Source: Parapedobacter pyrenivorans_A
GTDB lineage: Bacteria; Bacteroidota; Bacteroidia; Sphingobacteriales; Sphingobacteriaceae
Assembly: GCF_041925275.1 (NCBI RefSeq)
Contig: NZ_JBHEUZ010000002.1
Coordinates: 458,991 to 522,990 of the forward strand
DNA: 64,000 nt
Reading direction: 5' to 3'
Under the pieces are notes generated by a model. That model searched no databases. It saw only the letters and a program-made list of their open reading frames with translations, and was not told the origin of the DNA. Positions 17,267 to 26,085 of this stretch are shown one piece after another. Both the position numbers and the translations under genes were made by a program. The first letter of the stretch is position 1, and every line of letters starts with the position of its first letter.

Positions 17267-17701
17267 ATGAAAAAAGTAATCTATTCAGTATTCAGTTTCG
17301 CCGTCGCATTGGTGCTATTTACGGCGTGTGATAAGGAAAGCATCGTCTCTGCCGATGGCCTTCCGAAAGATGCCCAGCTTTTTATTGCCCAGCACTTTCC
17401 GGGCCATGAAATTCTGCAAGTGGTAAAAGACCGTGACGACCTGAAGACCACGTATGACGTCTACCTAAGCGATGGCTTCAACCTGGATTTCGACAAAAAG
17501 GGGAAAATCCTCGGTGTGGAGGGAACCAGCAAGCTGCCGGATAGTGTGGTGCCCGAAAAGATACTGGCCTACGTGCAAGCAAATTTCCCCGACCACTTTA
17601 TCCGTGATTGGGAGCTGGATGACCGGGGGCAGGAAGTTACCCTTTCCGATGGTATGGACCTCAAGTTTGACGGCGCCGGCAATTTCTTGCGCATAGACTA
17701 A
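17267..17701 (+). CDS. PepSY-like (BLIP-like) lipoprotein
   Basis: 144 residues. A lipoprotein signal ends at VLFTACDKES, with lipobox Cys about residue 21. Two tandem copies of about 55 residues follow (first with FIAQHFPGHEILQVVKD and YDVYLSDGFNLDFDKKG, second with YVQANFPDHFIRDWEL and LSDGMDLKFDGAG). This is the PepSY-like/DUF2874 fold found in periplasmic or surface proteins of Bacteroidota. The function is not known. It appears to be a single-gene unit. Confidence 0.75.
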   Translation: MKKVIYSVFSFAVALVLFTACDKESIVSADGLPKDAQLFIAQHFPGHEILQVVKDRDDLKTTYDVYLSDGFNLDFDKKGKILGVEGTSKLPDSVVPEKILAYVQANFPDHFIRDWELDDRGQEVTLSDGMDLKFDGAGNFLRID

Positions 17702-17756
17702 GGCCGTCGCACCGTAACTTTTTCCTTCCACTTGCGTCAAAAACAGAAAAACGACT

Positions 17757-18077
17757 ATGCTTGTTACAACAACACCGCAAGTGGAAGGACAAAAGATTGT
17801 AAAGTACATTGGCTTGGTCAGCGGTGAGACCATTATCGGTGCCAATTTCATCAAGGATTTTTTCGCTGGGATACGCGATATTGTAGGTGGCCGGTCCGGT
17901 TCATACGAAAAGGTATTGCGCGAGGCAAAAGAAACGGCCGTTTACGAAATGCAGCAATATGCCGCCTCCGTGGGTGCAAACGCAGTAGTGGGGGTAGACC
18001 TTGATTACGAAACGTTGGGCAGTGGTGGCAGCATGTTGATGGTAACTGCTAGCGGCACCGCCGTGGTGTTGGAATAA
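17757..18077 (+). CDS. ybjQ: YbjQ family protein (UPF0145)
   Basis: 106 residues, the normal length. Motifs GLVSGETIIGANFIKDFFAGIRDIVGGRSGSYE and ANAVVGVDLDYETLG are diagnostic of this cytosolic family (also called putative heavy-metal-binding domain). It forms pentamers in solved structures, but the role is unknown. The gene runs towards the minus-strand glycanase genes and shares a terminator hairpin with them. Confidence 0.9.
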   Translation: MLVTTTPQVEGQKIVKYIGLVSGETIIGANFIKDFFAGIRDIVGGRSGSYEKVLREAKETAVYEMQQYAASVGANAVVGVDLDYETLGSGGSMLMVTASGTAVVLE

Positions 18078-18085
18078 CGACAGTT

Positions 18086-18111
18086 GCATTCGGGCGTTAC
18101 TGCCCGAATGC
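18086..18111. terminator. Shared hairpin between converging genes
   Basis: Perfect 10-base stem GCATTCGGGC/GCCCGAATGC with a six-base loop (GTTACT). The stop codon of the minus-strand GH5 gene lies partly in the loop. T-runs are weak on both sides. It is probably a bidirectional terminator for ybjQ and the beta-glucan locus. Confidence 0.7.
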
Positions 18112-19845
18112 GATTGATTTGAAGTTGAAACCACCTCGGTCGGCCCGTACACGCAGTACATGCTTTCCACGCGCCAGCTGAGGGATTTCCACGGCGAGAT
18201 GTGTCCAGTGTTGGGCACCGCCTGTAGCCGGAACAACACTTGGATACGCCAACACTTGGCCATCGATAAGTATCGTAACGCGTCCCGTGGCTTTTTCGCT
18301 AGCTACTGTTAGCGTCAAACTACGAATCCCTTCATCCACCACATCTACCGTGTATTGCAGCCACTCACCGTCTTCGATATGGAAAACATGGTGGCCCGTT
18401 GAGTCTGGGAGAATGTCGACCCCATCATTACGGTAGCTGCGGCCGCGGTTGCCCTGCGTGTTCATGCCGGGGGTATAGTGGTAACTGGCGGTGTCTGTAT
18501 CGTAATATGCGACCCCCTGCCGGCCCATATCGAAATTTACTGCGGGCAATATGGTTCCTGCCGCTATTCGGTTGTCTCCATAGGGCACCGCATCATGCGC
18601 ATACACTTGCCGGAACATCGCGTCCACCACGTCGCGGTGAAAGATATTGTTTTCCAGTTTGAGGTTTTCCAGCCATTCATTGAGCGTTTGGCGCGCCTCT
18701 TCGGGCGATGGTTTTTCTCCCTTGCCAGCCCAATAATCCAGCAACTTCCCATAGCCGATGGGCTGTTTGATTTCGAGGGGCTGGTTGATGCCCATCTTTT
18801 TGTTTTGCCACCATGCCCAGCCGATGCCGTTGGTCTCGCATAGTTCGATGGCCTCGGTAAACCAAGTGTTGGAATTTTCACCTGATTCGCCCAGCCAAAG
18901 CGGAATGTTATGCTCATCGCGTAAGTCGATGAAGCGTTGGATGGCTTCCTTCACATTGGGGTTGCCATATTTGTGGAAACTCAGCACGAGGTTATCGTCC
19001 CATTTAGGGAATATGCCGTTATAGTTGTTTGCAAAGCCGTTGCCCTCCAGGAAAATGATATGGTTGGTATCCACTTCACGGATGGCGCGGGTCACGTCTA
19101 CCAGGAATTTGCGTAGCGGAGCGTTGGTCTTTTCCGCCGTGCCCCTGAAATCCGTGGAATCCTCAAAGCCCCAGTTGGTTTCATTGAGTACATCATAACC
19201 CCCTATCCACTCCTCATTGGCATAGCGTTCGGCCAGTTTGCGCCAAAGGGCGATGGTTTTTGCCCGGTTCTCCTCGCTTTCCCAAAACGAAGGTTTGTCC
19301 GGGTCCCGGTCGGAGATGTTGAGGTCGTTGCCTTGGCCACCCGGGGCGGCATGGAGATCGAGAATAAGGTACATGTTATTGGCTTCACACCACGCAAGCA
19401 GGCTATCGGTCATCGCAAAGCCGGTATCCAACCAGGTATGCTCACCTGCCACGGGCTCCGCTTCCGCCGGTAAGGTATATAGGTTATAGTGCATGGGCAG
19501 CCGGATGGAGTTAAACCCCCATGCGGCCATGGAGTCGATGTCTGCCTTGCGGGTGTGGTTGGCAAGCCACTGGGTGTAAAACCGTTCCGTTTCCTCGGCG
19601 CCGATTACGTCTTCAATGTGTTCACGGATGCGGTATTGCTGTCCGATGAAGCCCAGCCGGAACATATATCCTTCCTGGAGCATCCACCCCCCCAAACCCA
19701 TGCCGCGAAGGATAACGGTGTCGCCCGTGTTGTTAACGATGTGGTGGCCTTGTACTTTAAGGAAGTTTTTCGTGCGGGGACCGGAATTGCACGCGGTCAG
19801 CGCGAGGGCCAATAGGGATAGGAGAAGGAAAAGCGTCTTTTGCAT
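18097..19845 (-). CDS. GH5 family glycanase with C-terminal carbohydrate-binding domain (lipoprotein)
   Basis: 582 residues from MQKTLFLLLSLLALALTACN, a lipoprotein signal with the lipobox Cys19; upstream in-frame codons to 19920 are not needed. The TIM barrel carries the GH5 pair: acid/base Glu222 in DVLNETNWG and nucleophile Glu320 in LWLGESGEN, plus LDLHAAPGGQGNDLN. This version resembles exo-beta-1,3-glucanase-like GH5 enzymes. Residues ~445-582 form a CBM6/CBM35-like beta-sandwich (GEWLQYTVDVVDEG, HVLRVRADRGGFNFKSI). Last gene of the beta-glucan locus; exact subfamily unresolved. Confidence 0.87.
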   Translation of the reverse strand: MQKTLFLLLSLLALALTACNSGPRTKNFLKVQGHHIVNNTGDTVILRGMGLGGWMLQEGYMFRLGFIGQQYRIREHIEDVIGAEETERFYTQWLANHTRKADIDSMAAWGFNSIRLPMHYNLYTLPAEAEPVAGEHTWLDTGFAMTDSLLAWCEANNMYLILDLHAAPGGQGNDLNISDRDPDKPSFWESEENRAKTIALWRKLAERYANEEWIGGYDVLNETNWGFEDSTDFRGTAEKTNAPLRKFLVDVTRAIREVDTNHIIFLEGNGFANNYNGIFPKWDDNLVLSFHKYGNPNVKEAIQRFIDLRDEHNIPLWLGESGENSNTWFTEAIELCETNGIGWAWWQNKKMGINQPLEIKQPIGYGKLLDYWAGKGEKPSPEEARQTLNEWLENLKLENNIFHRDVVDAMFRQVYAHDAVPYGDNRIAAGTILPAVNFDMGRQGVAYYDTDTASYHYTPGMNTQGNRGRSYRNDGVDILPDSTGHHVFHIEDGEWLQYTVDVVDEGIRSLTLTVASEKATGRVTILIDGQVLAYPSVVPATGGAQHWTHLAVEIPQLARGKHVLRVRADRGGFNFKSIAFGQ

Positions 19846-19858
19846 GGTATAAGCAGTT

Positions 19859-21277
19859 TTAGAAAATGTAGGTGGCCACCGCTCCCTGTTGGAGGGTTGC
19901 TTCAAAATATCGCTCGCCATTTTTCACATGGAATGCTTGCACGGCGTTAGTTTCATTCAATACAATCAGTACGGTATCATCCGTTGGGGTAACGAATGCC
20001 ACATTGGGCAGTCCGTCGATCTCACTGGATGCAATGCGTACGGAGCCCGGGCGGACAAACTTGGCCGCGTGGGCCACTACATAATATGCCGGGTTGCGGG
20101 TCACCTCGTCGCCGGCTATGGTAATGCCTCCGAGACACCGGTCGCAGCCACCACGGTCCGTATGTGGTTTATGGTCCGGCCCATTTGCCAGGTTCCATTC
20201 CAATACCGTCCGGCTCCAGTTGCGCGTGGCACCGATGGTCAGCTGTTTGGTATGGTAAGGCATATCGGTAGAAAGGTCGCCCGGAGCGCCCATCCACTGC
20301 TCGGTGAAATGCAGCTCCCTGTCAGGATGCTTTTCATGCACGGTAGAGAGGGCATCGATCGTGCCGCCATACAGGTGGAACGCCGAACCGGTGACATATT
20401 TCTTTGCATCGGGGTCATCCAGGATGCTTATGGGATAGTCTGGCCGGTCACAGTTGTGGTCATAGATGATGATTTTCGTGTCAATCCCGGCTTGTTCGAA
20501 TGCTGGCCCTAAGTGGTTTTTTACAAAAGCACCCATTTCATCGGCGAGCATCAACAGGCTGGGATTATTTCCCGGATGGAGGGGTTCATTCTGTACGGTA
20601 ACGGCATCGATGCGGATGCCTTCGGCCTGCATCTGTTCAATATAGCGCACAAAGTAGTTGGCGTACGCCGGATAATAGTCCGGCTTGAGGCTGCCGCCCC
20701 GTGTATCGTTCGATGTTTTCATCCATTTGGGTGGCGACCAAGGGGAACCCATGATTTTCAGCTCGGGATAGATGGCCAGGATTTCTTTCAATATAGGGAT
20801 TACATCGTCGCGGTCTGGGCCGAGGTCAAACTGTATCAGCTCGGGATCGGTTTGGCCTTCGGGCAGGTCGTTGTATGAAAAAGGGAATGCGTTGAGGTCT
20901 GAGGCGCCGATACTCACGCGGAGGTAGCTTACACCAATGCTGGTGCCTTCGGTGCCAAAAAGCTCTCGGAGCAACGCTGCACGCACATCGGGCGACATCC
21001 GCATGAGGTGGTAGGCACTGCCGCCGGTGAGCGTGAAGCCAAAGCCATCGATGGATTGATAGCGATGGTCGCCGTCAATCTGGATGGTACGGACGTTGGC
21101 CTCCTTACCTGTATCCAAGGGGATGGCAGGTTGTTTTTCGAACAATACCGACCCATCGTGGGTATTGGTGAGCCAATTTTCGACCCCCGTACGGGAAGGC
21201 GAGCAGCTGCACGACAGTAGGGTCAACATTGCGAGAACGGCCGCGTTACGTCTTATCAAGGTTTTTGAAACGATCAT
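19859..21277 (-). CDS. GH30 family glucanase (likely endo-beta-1,6-glucanase, GH30_3-like)
   Basis: 472 residues with a lipoprotein-type signal (LTLLSCSCSPSR). The GH30 features are SIDGFGFTLTGGSAY, MGSPWSPPKWMKTS, the acid/base Glu231 in VTVQNEPLHPGN and the nucleophile Glu326 in LHFTEQWMG. The C-terminal beta-domain ends with VIVLNETNAVQAFHV. This group contains glucosylceramidases and bacterial endo-beta-1,6-glucanases. Next to a GH16 and SusC/D, the latter is the better guess: it would cut beta-1,6 links (pustulan, yeast glucan, laminarin side chains). 13 bases separate it from the GH5 gene downstream. Confidence 0.88.
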   Translation of the reverse strand: MIVSKTLIRRNAAVLAMLTLLSCSCSPSRTGVENWLTNTHDGSVLFEKQPAIPLDTGKEANVRTIQIDGDHRYQSIDGFGFTLTGGSAYHLMRMSPDVRAALLRELFGTEGTSIGVSYLRVSIGASDLNAFPFSYNDLPEGQTDPELIQFDLGPDRDDVIPILKEILAIYPELKIMGSPWSPPKWMKTSNDTRGGSLKPDYYPAYANYFVRYIEQMQAEGIRIDAVTVQNEPLHPGNNPSLLMLADEMGAFVKNHLGPAFEQAGIDTKIIIYDHNCDRPDYPISILDDPDAKKYVTGSAFHLYGGTIDALSTVHEKHPDRELHFTEQWMGAPGDLSTDMPYHTKQLTIGATRNWSRTVLEWNLANGPDHKPHTDRGGCDRCLGGITIAGDEVTRNPAYYVVAHAAKFVRPGSVRIASSEIDGLPNVAFVTPTDDTVLIVLNETNAVQAFHVKNGERYFEATLQQGAVATYIF

Positions 21278-21283
21278 TTCAGG

Positions 21284-22660
21284 TTAATAATGTATGGGTG
21301 CCGCGGCAGCCACGGCACCCGTATTGATTATACAATTTTCAAATTTGATGCTTTCCAATACAACCTCCATAGCTGCCGCCCCGTCTGTCGGGAAATTGCC
21401 CGGTATACGCATCAGCGCAGCGTTGGGGTTGGTATCGTGCCTTTTGAGCGGCCAGTGGCACCAGCCGATTCCGGCGTCTTCCAGTTTACGGATATTCTGG
21501 CGTAGCCAGTCATTCGTGTTTTCGCCCGTTTCACCTACCCAAACCGGCACGTTCAGCCTGTTTTTGAAGTTGACCAGGTTACGGATGCGGTTTATCTGGT
21601 TTGGATCGGGGTCCAGTTGGAGGTCGTCTGCCTCCGAAATCCAATAGCGGTGGGCGCTGTATATCAAGTTTTGGCTATTGGTAAAATCGCCCGGTAGTAT
21701 CCCGTTGTAGTTGTTGCCCCATCCGTTTCCCTCTACCATGATGAGGTGGCTGTCGCCATTGGCCCGGATGGCGTTGATGATGCGTTCGTGGATGTCACGT
21801 ATCCATTGGTTTTGCGGTACGTTGTTGGGCTCGTTGATGAGATCGTACCATGCAATGCGATCATCATCGATATAGCGTTTCGAAAGGGCTTCCCACAGTT
21901 TTACGGTAATATCCTGGTAGATGGGGCGCTGTTGGTTATCTCGGCCCAGCCAAAAGAGGTTGGGCTCAAAAACATCGGCGATGTTGACGTCAGTACCTTG
22001 GCCACCGGGGGCCGCATGCAGGTCGAGCACCACATAGAGGTTATTTGCACCGCACCATTCCAGCAGCTTGTCGATGAAGACAAAGCCGTCGAGGTCGTCC
22101 CGTACAAAAAGGCTCCCCGCATCGTACCAGGTGGCTAGTGCTTCGGTGTAGGCATCCAGCGAAATCTGTTCGCGGATCACGTCGTGGCGTACAGCACGTT
22201 GCTCCGCCGTGAGGAAAAGGTCATAATGCATGGGGAGTCGCACCGCATTGAATCCCAGCGAGGCGATGTAATCGATGTCTTTGCGGGTGACGAAATTGCT
22301 GCGCCATTGGCGGTAGAAGGTCTCTACCGCTTCCTCCGATAGGCCCGCGTTGTAATAAATACGTTTCATCTGCCATTGGTTGGCTGCTTTGCTTTGGTCG
22401 TGCGGGTTGAGCATGTATCCTTCTTGCAGCAACCAATAGCCCAGACCCACAGCGCGCAATACCGCTTCTTGGTTTTGCGCATTTACCACCTTACTGCCGT
22501 TGGCTTTCAGCCGGGAGAGCTCATCAAACGAAAGGGAAACACGCGGTTTGGGAGCAGGGGGTTCAGGTTGCTGGATGTTGGGCACGCGTGGTTCACCGTC
22601 TCCGCAGCCAAGGCCCAAGCAAAGGCCCAGTATCCCGATTGTCCGTTTGATCGTCATCAT
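21284..22660 (-). CDS. GH5 family glycanase, second copy (lipoprotein)
   Basis: About 458 residues from the first ATG (MMTIKRTIGILGLCLGLGCG, lipoprotein signal). A TTG at 22684 would add eight residues overlapping the GH16 gene and is less likely. It shares with the other GH5 the segments LGYWLLQEGYML, LPMHYDLF and LDLHAAPGGQGTDVN. The catalytic pair lies in DLINEPNN and VWVGETGENTND. It has a proline-rich linker after the lipobox, as for surface enzymes, and no C-terminal binding domain. Likely acts on beta-1,3-glucan pieces, but the linkage is not decidable here. Confidence 0.85.
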   Translation of the reverse strand: MMTIKRTIGILGLCLGLGCGDGEPRVPNIQQPEPPAPKPRVSLSFDELSRLKANGSKVVNAQNQEAVLRAVGLGYWLLQEGYMLNPHDQSKAANQWQMKRIYYNAGLSEEAVETFYRQWRSNFVTRKDIDYIASLGFNAVRLPMHYDLFLTAEQRAVRHDVIREQISLDAYTEALATWYDAGSLFVRDDLDGFVFIDKLLEWCGANNLYVVLDLHAAPGGQGTDVNIADVFEPNLFWLGRDNQQRPIYQDITVKLWEALSKRYIDDDRIAWYDLINEPNNVPQNQWIRDIHERIINAIRANGDSHLIMVEGNGWGNNYNGILPGDFTNSQNLIYSAHRYWISEADDLQLDPDPNQINRIRNLVNFKNRLNVPVWVGETGENTNDWLRQNIRKLEDAGIGWCHWPLKRHDTNPNAALMRIPGNFPTDGAAAMEVVLESIKFENCIINTGAVAAAAPIHY

Positions 22661-22673
22661 CGGCTGTATAGCC

Positions 22674-23531
22674 TCAATTTTCAAGTAAAGGGTAAACCCG
22701 CACGTAGTCTATTTCCATACTGGCCGGAAATATCGTTTCATCCACTCCCTGTTGCCCCCCCCAATTGCCTCCCACGGCCAGGTTGATCAACCAATGGAAT
22801 TGCTGGTCGAACGGCCACACCTTGTAGCCCTTCCCTTCGTTCTGGAAGCTGAAAATCTGCACATCATCTACGTAGCCACGTATATAGGTGGGCGTCCAGT
22901 CCACGCGGTAGCGGTGGAAATCGGTCGTTGCCTGTTGGATTTTTTTAGTGCCGGTTTTCTGCGTTCCGATGCCATGATTATACGCTTCGGTATGCACGCT
23001 GATGTGTACCACGTCTTGGTCATAGCCCACATGTTCGAGGATATCGATTTCGCCCGATGCTGGCCATCCCCCATACTTCCAATCGGTGGGCAGCATCCAA
23101 ACCGCTGGCCATGTGCCTACGCCTTGGGGTACTTTGGCACGTACCTCAAAGCGGCCGTAAAGGAAGTCCGCTTTTCCGCGGCTTACCAATCGGGCCGATG
23201 TATACGCCAATCCTTCGTGTTCTTCCTTGATGGCGGTAATGGTGAGGACACCGTTGGCTACGTGCGCGTTTTCGACGCGCTTTTCAGTATAGAATTGCAA
23301 TTCGTTGTTGCCCCAGCCATTGTTTTGTGAGCCTACGTCGTACCCCCATTTGTCCCCGTCGGGCAGCCCCTCATACTCAAATTCGTCGGCCCATGAGGGA
23401 GATGCAGCAAAGGTATACTCTTTCTGCTGCGGAGGCTGCGGTTCGGGGATGTTCGGCGTTCTCGATTCCTTCCCGCAGGCAACGAGTAGCAAAGACACTA
23501 AGAAGAAACTGGTCATGCGATTAATGTTCAT
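22674..23531 (-). CDS. GH16 family endo-beta-glucanase (laminarinase type, lipoprotein)
   Basis: 285 residues. Lipoprotein signal (VSLLLVACGKES) and Pro-rich linker, then a GH16 jelly-roll. The catalytic motif EIDILE has Glu161 (nucleophile), Asp163 and Glu166 (acid/base), the form with an extra residue typical of laminarinases. WGNNELQFYT and the C-terminal WPFDQQFHWLINLAVGGNWGG fit too. It should cleave beta-1,3-glucan at the cell surface. A hairpin separates it from the SusCD genes upstream. Confidence 0.92.
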   Translation of the reverse strand: MNINRMTSFFLVSLLLVACGKESRTPNIPEPQPPQQKEYTFAASPSWADEFEYEGLPDGDKWGYDVGSQNNGWGNNELQFYTEKRVENAHVANGVLTITAIKEEHEGLAYTSARLVSRGKADFLYGRFEVRAKVPQGVGTWPAVWMLPTDWKYGGWPASGEIDILEHVGYDQDVVHISVHTEAYNHGIGTQKTGTKKIQQATTDFHRYRVDWTPTYIRGYVDDVQIFSFQNEGKGYKVWPFDQQFHWLINLAVGGNWGGQQGVDETIFPASMEIDYVRVYPLLEN

Positions 23532-23555
23532 GTAACGTGTTTAAAACCTATTCAT

Positions 23556-23583
23556 AGCAAGCCGATAGTTATATCGGCTTGCT
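23556..23583. terminator. Intercistronic hairpin in the beta-glucan locus
   Basis: Perfect 12-base stem AGCAAGCCGATA/TATCGGCTTGCT with loop GTTA, between the PKD lipoprotein gene and the GH16 gene. On the minus strand the following sequence is not a clean T-run. It may stop part of the transcripts or protect the 3' end of the susCD part, so that binding proteins are made in excess over enzymes. Confidence 0.6.
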
Positions 23584-23592
23584 AAAATAAAC

Positions 23593-24519
23593 TTAAATAG
23601 CGGCGCGCAGGGTAAATGTCCACCACGTTCCACCGCCAATGTCAACTCCTACTTTCAAAATGTCGTATCCTTGTCCGCCGGCATTCTGGGTCATTTCGAG
23701 AATATCGTATGTAACCGAATTCCAAGTGGGTCCCGTCGTGGTTTCGCCTGCGTTGTGCACTTTTTGAAGGCCGATATGTGCCCCCACCCCGCTTACGGTC
23801 AGTTTACCGAGGTTACGTACCCCGCCGGTCTCATCTACGCTAAATGCAAACGCGCCTGAGGCCCATTTTTGCTGTGCCGCAGGCAGGTTGCTATTGGGTT
23901 CACAGCCGCTGGAGGCCGCACCGAGATAGCCGTCGGCATAGAAATCCCCCTTATTGTCATAGTTAAAAGTACCAGCTGCATCAAATACAAAAGTATATTC
24001 ATCGTTAAACTCACAAGCGCGGCTGGTCACGTCGCCAGCTGTATTTTGCCACCAGGAGCCGTCGTCCGGGTTAGGTCCCACCTTATATGCGCCCGCGCCG
24101 GGGTTAAGCATCCATACCTTTTCGGTACATCCGGCGATGAAGCCGAGTGCCCGGTCGGGATTGCAGGCCGTGGGGTCACTTTGGGCGATGGATACCTGTT
24201 TGGTTGTCGTGGCGATACCTCCTGCGGTAACCGCCGTCAACGTCACGTCGTACTGGCCCTCAAACGTGAAGCGGGCAGACACGTTATCCCCTTTGAATTT
24301 TTGCCCCGTGCTTGTTTCCCAATAGGCAATGGAGCTGCCCGGGGTCTTGTTCACGAATACGAGCGTATTGGCGTCTTGGCCGGTCTGCACCTCAAAATCC
24401 GGTGTCGGGATGTTGCCCAAACTGTATTTGTCTTCCCTGCAGCCGTGCAGGGCGATGGCGGCTATCAATAGCCCACCCATCACGGCTTTGAGAGGGCGGG
24501 CAATTATCATTCTTTTCAT
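23593..24519 (-). CDS. PKD-domain surface lipoprotein (likely glycan-binding)
   Basis: 308 residues. Signal with lipobox Cys near residue 27 (AIALHGCRED). A PKD-like Ig domain follows (about 38-112: FVNKTPGSSIAYWETSTG, TFEGQYDVTLTAVTAGG). The rest is a beta-rich domain containing ILEMTQNAGGQGYDILKVGVDIGGGTWWTFTL. Such proteins take the SusE/SGBP place after SusD and hold glycan at the surface. Its own ligand is not known; the neighbouring GH16/GH30 suggest beta-glucan. Confidence 0.75.
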   Translation of the reverse strand: MKRMIIARPLKAVMGGLLIAAIALHGCREDKYSLGNIPTPDFEVQTGQDANTLVFVNKTPGSSIAYWETSTGQKFKGDNVSARFTFEGQYDVTLTAVTAGGIATTTKQVSIAQSDPTACNPDRALGFIAGCTEKVWMLNPGAGAYKVGPNPDDGSWWQNTAGDVTSRACEFNDEYTFVFDAAGTFNYDNKGDFYADGYLGAASSGCEPNSNLPAAQQKWASGAFAFSVDETGGVRNLGKLTVSGVGAHIGLQKVHNAGETTTGPTWNSVTYDILEMTQNAGGQGYDILKVGVDIGGGTWWTFTLRAAI

Positions 24520-24552
24520 AACTGTTTTCGGTTAATTGTTTTCCACTATTCG

Positions 24553-26067
24553 TTATCTATACGCTTCATGCTGTACCAGTTGGGTATTCAATAGCTCGTT
24601 GTAGGGAATAGGCAGTATTTCGTGCTTTCCTTCCACGAAGCCGCGCCCGCCTAGCACCGCCGGTGCCCGCCCGGATCTAACCAGGTCATACCAACGGTGG
24701 CCCTCGGTGGCCAGTTCTTTGCGTCGCTCCAGGAAAATATTGTCTAGCGTGACCGCTATAGGCCCAAGCCCCACGCGATCGCGTACAGCATTGAGCAATT
24801 GGTAAGCACGGCTGCCGGTGCCGGCCCCCTGTCCGCTTTCCACCAAGGCCTCGGCCTCCATCAAATAGGTGTCGGCTAGCCGAATCTCAATATAGTTCTG
24901 TGGGTAGTTCAGCTCGCGAACGCCATTGGTGGCGGCAAACTCGGTCAGTGGCGCATATTTTTGGATAAACCAACCCGTGTTCATATATCCCTTCTCGTAT
25001 TGGGCTGCACCGATTTGTTCCAAACTATCCACGTCGGCTACCGTCACTTTAAACCGGGGGTCGTAGTGCAATAAATTATATAAGTCTTCCGTGATGGGGC
25101 AGAAGCTCCAACCCGAATAGTATGACGGTCCGCTATACCCCCGTGGGCCGAACATGACGGTAGCTACGTTGCCGTAAAATTGGCCCCATGCACCCCAATC
25201 CAAAGCGCCAACAGCCGAGTGTACGATTTCGAAGATCGATTCCGAATGGAATTTATTATCCGGGCGGAACACATCCCCAAAATCATCCAATAGGCGGTAT
25301 CCATATTGGCTGGTTCCACCAGGTGTGCCGTTTACCTCGGCCAGTTGGGCTGCTGCTTCGTTCCATTTTTTCTGGTACACATACACCTTGCCCAGCAATG
25401 CTTGGGCAGCCCCTTTCGTTGCACGTCCGCCTTCCGTTGCCCCGGGTACAGTGGGTGGCAGCACGGCAATAGCGTCTTTCAGGTCCTGTTCCACTTGCGC
25501 ATAAACCACTTCCGGAGCAACTTGTGTCTGTTCACGCATGTTGTCGGTAGTCAGCGGTTCGGTATAAAAGGGAATGTTGCGGAACAACCTGACGAGATCG
25601 AAATAATAGTAAGCACGTAGGAACTTGGCCTCGGCAATATACCGGCTGGCCAGTGCTTCATTCAACCCCGGAACCCCCTCATTGAGTTTTTTGATGTATA
25701 CATTGGCGCGTGACACGCCCGTAAAGTTCCGGTTCCAATAGTCCTGCTGGGGGCCGATGGATTCATTGAGTGTATAATTGCTCCAACGTTGCCAGGTTTC
25801 CATATCATTGGGGCCACCGCCGCCAGCCACGTGGTCGTCTGATGCGGCGTTGACCGCACCGAAATTAAAGTAGGTCACGGCAGTTTGCCAGCCAACGGGG
25901 TCGTAAACCGATACCAAACCGGCAAAGGCCTCGTTCGGGTTACTGTAATAGGTATCTTCCATCAACGTCCCTTTTGGGTCTGGATTGAGGAATTCTTTGG
26001 AGCACGCGCCCAGTAAAAGCAATGCGGTGCCTCCCACGGCAAGATATAGCTGAAAAATCTTTTTCAT
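24553..26067 (-). CDS. susD: RagB/SusD family nutrient-binding lipoprotein
   Basis: About 504 residues from MKKIFQLYLAVGGTALLLLGAC (lipobox Cys, then SKEFLNPDPKG). A TTG 15 bases upstream is a less likely start. Features: the TPR-like helices with AEAKFLRAYYYFDLVRLFRNIPF and the C-terminal RLADTYLMEAEALVESGQG...ERRKELATEGHRWYDLVRSG. SusD forms the lid on the SusC channel. It lies 18 bases after the susC gene on the minus strand. Confidence 0.95.
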   Translation of the reverse strand: MKKIFQLYLAVGGTALLLLGACSKEFLNPDPKGTLMEDTYYSNPNEAFAGLVSVYDPVGWQTAVTYFNFGAVNAASDDHVAGGGGPNDMETWQRWSNYTLNESIGPQQDYWNRNFTGVSRANVYIKKLNEGVPGLNEALASRYIAEAKFLRAYYYFDLVRLFRNIPFYTEPLTTDNMREQTQVAPEVVYAQVEQDLKDAIAVLPPTVPGATEGGRATKGAAQALLGKVYVYQKKWNEAAAQLAEVNGTPGGTSQYGYRLLDDFGDVFRPDNKFHSESIFEIVHSAVGALDWGAWGQFYGNVATVMFGPRGYSGPSYYSGWSFCPITEDLYNLLHYDPRFKVTVADVDSLEQIGAAQYEKGYMNTGWFIQKYAPLTEFAATNGVRELNYPQNYIEIRLADTYLMEAEALVESGQGAGTGSRAYQLLNAVRDRVGLGPIAVTLDNIFLERRKELATEGHRWYDLVRSGRAPAVLGGRGFVEGKHEILPIPYNELLNTQLVQHEAYR

Positions 26068-26085
26068 GATATCAATGTTCAAGGT

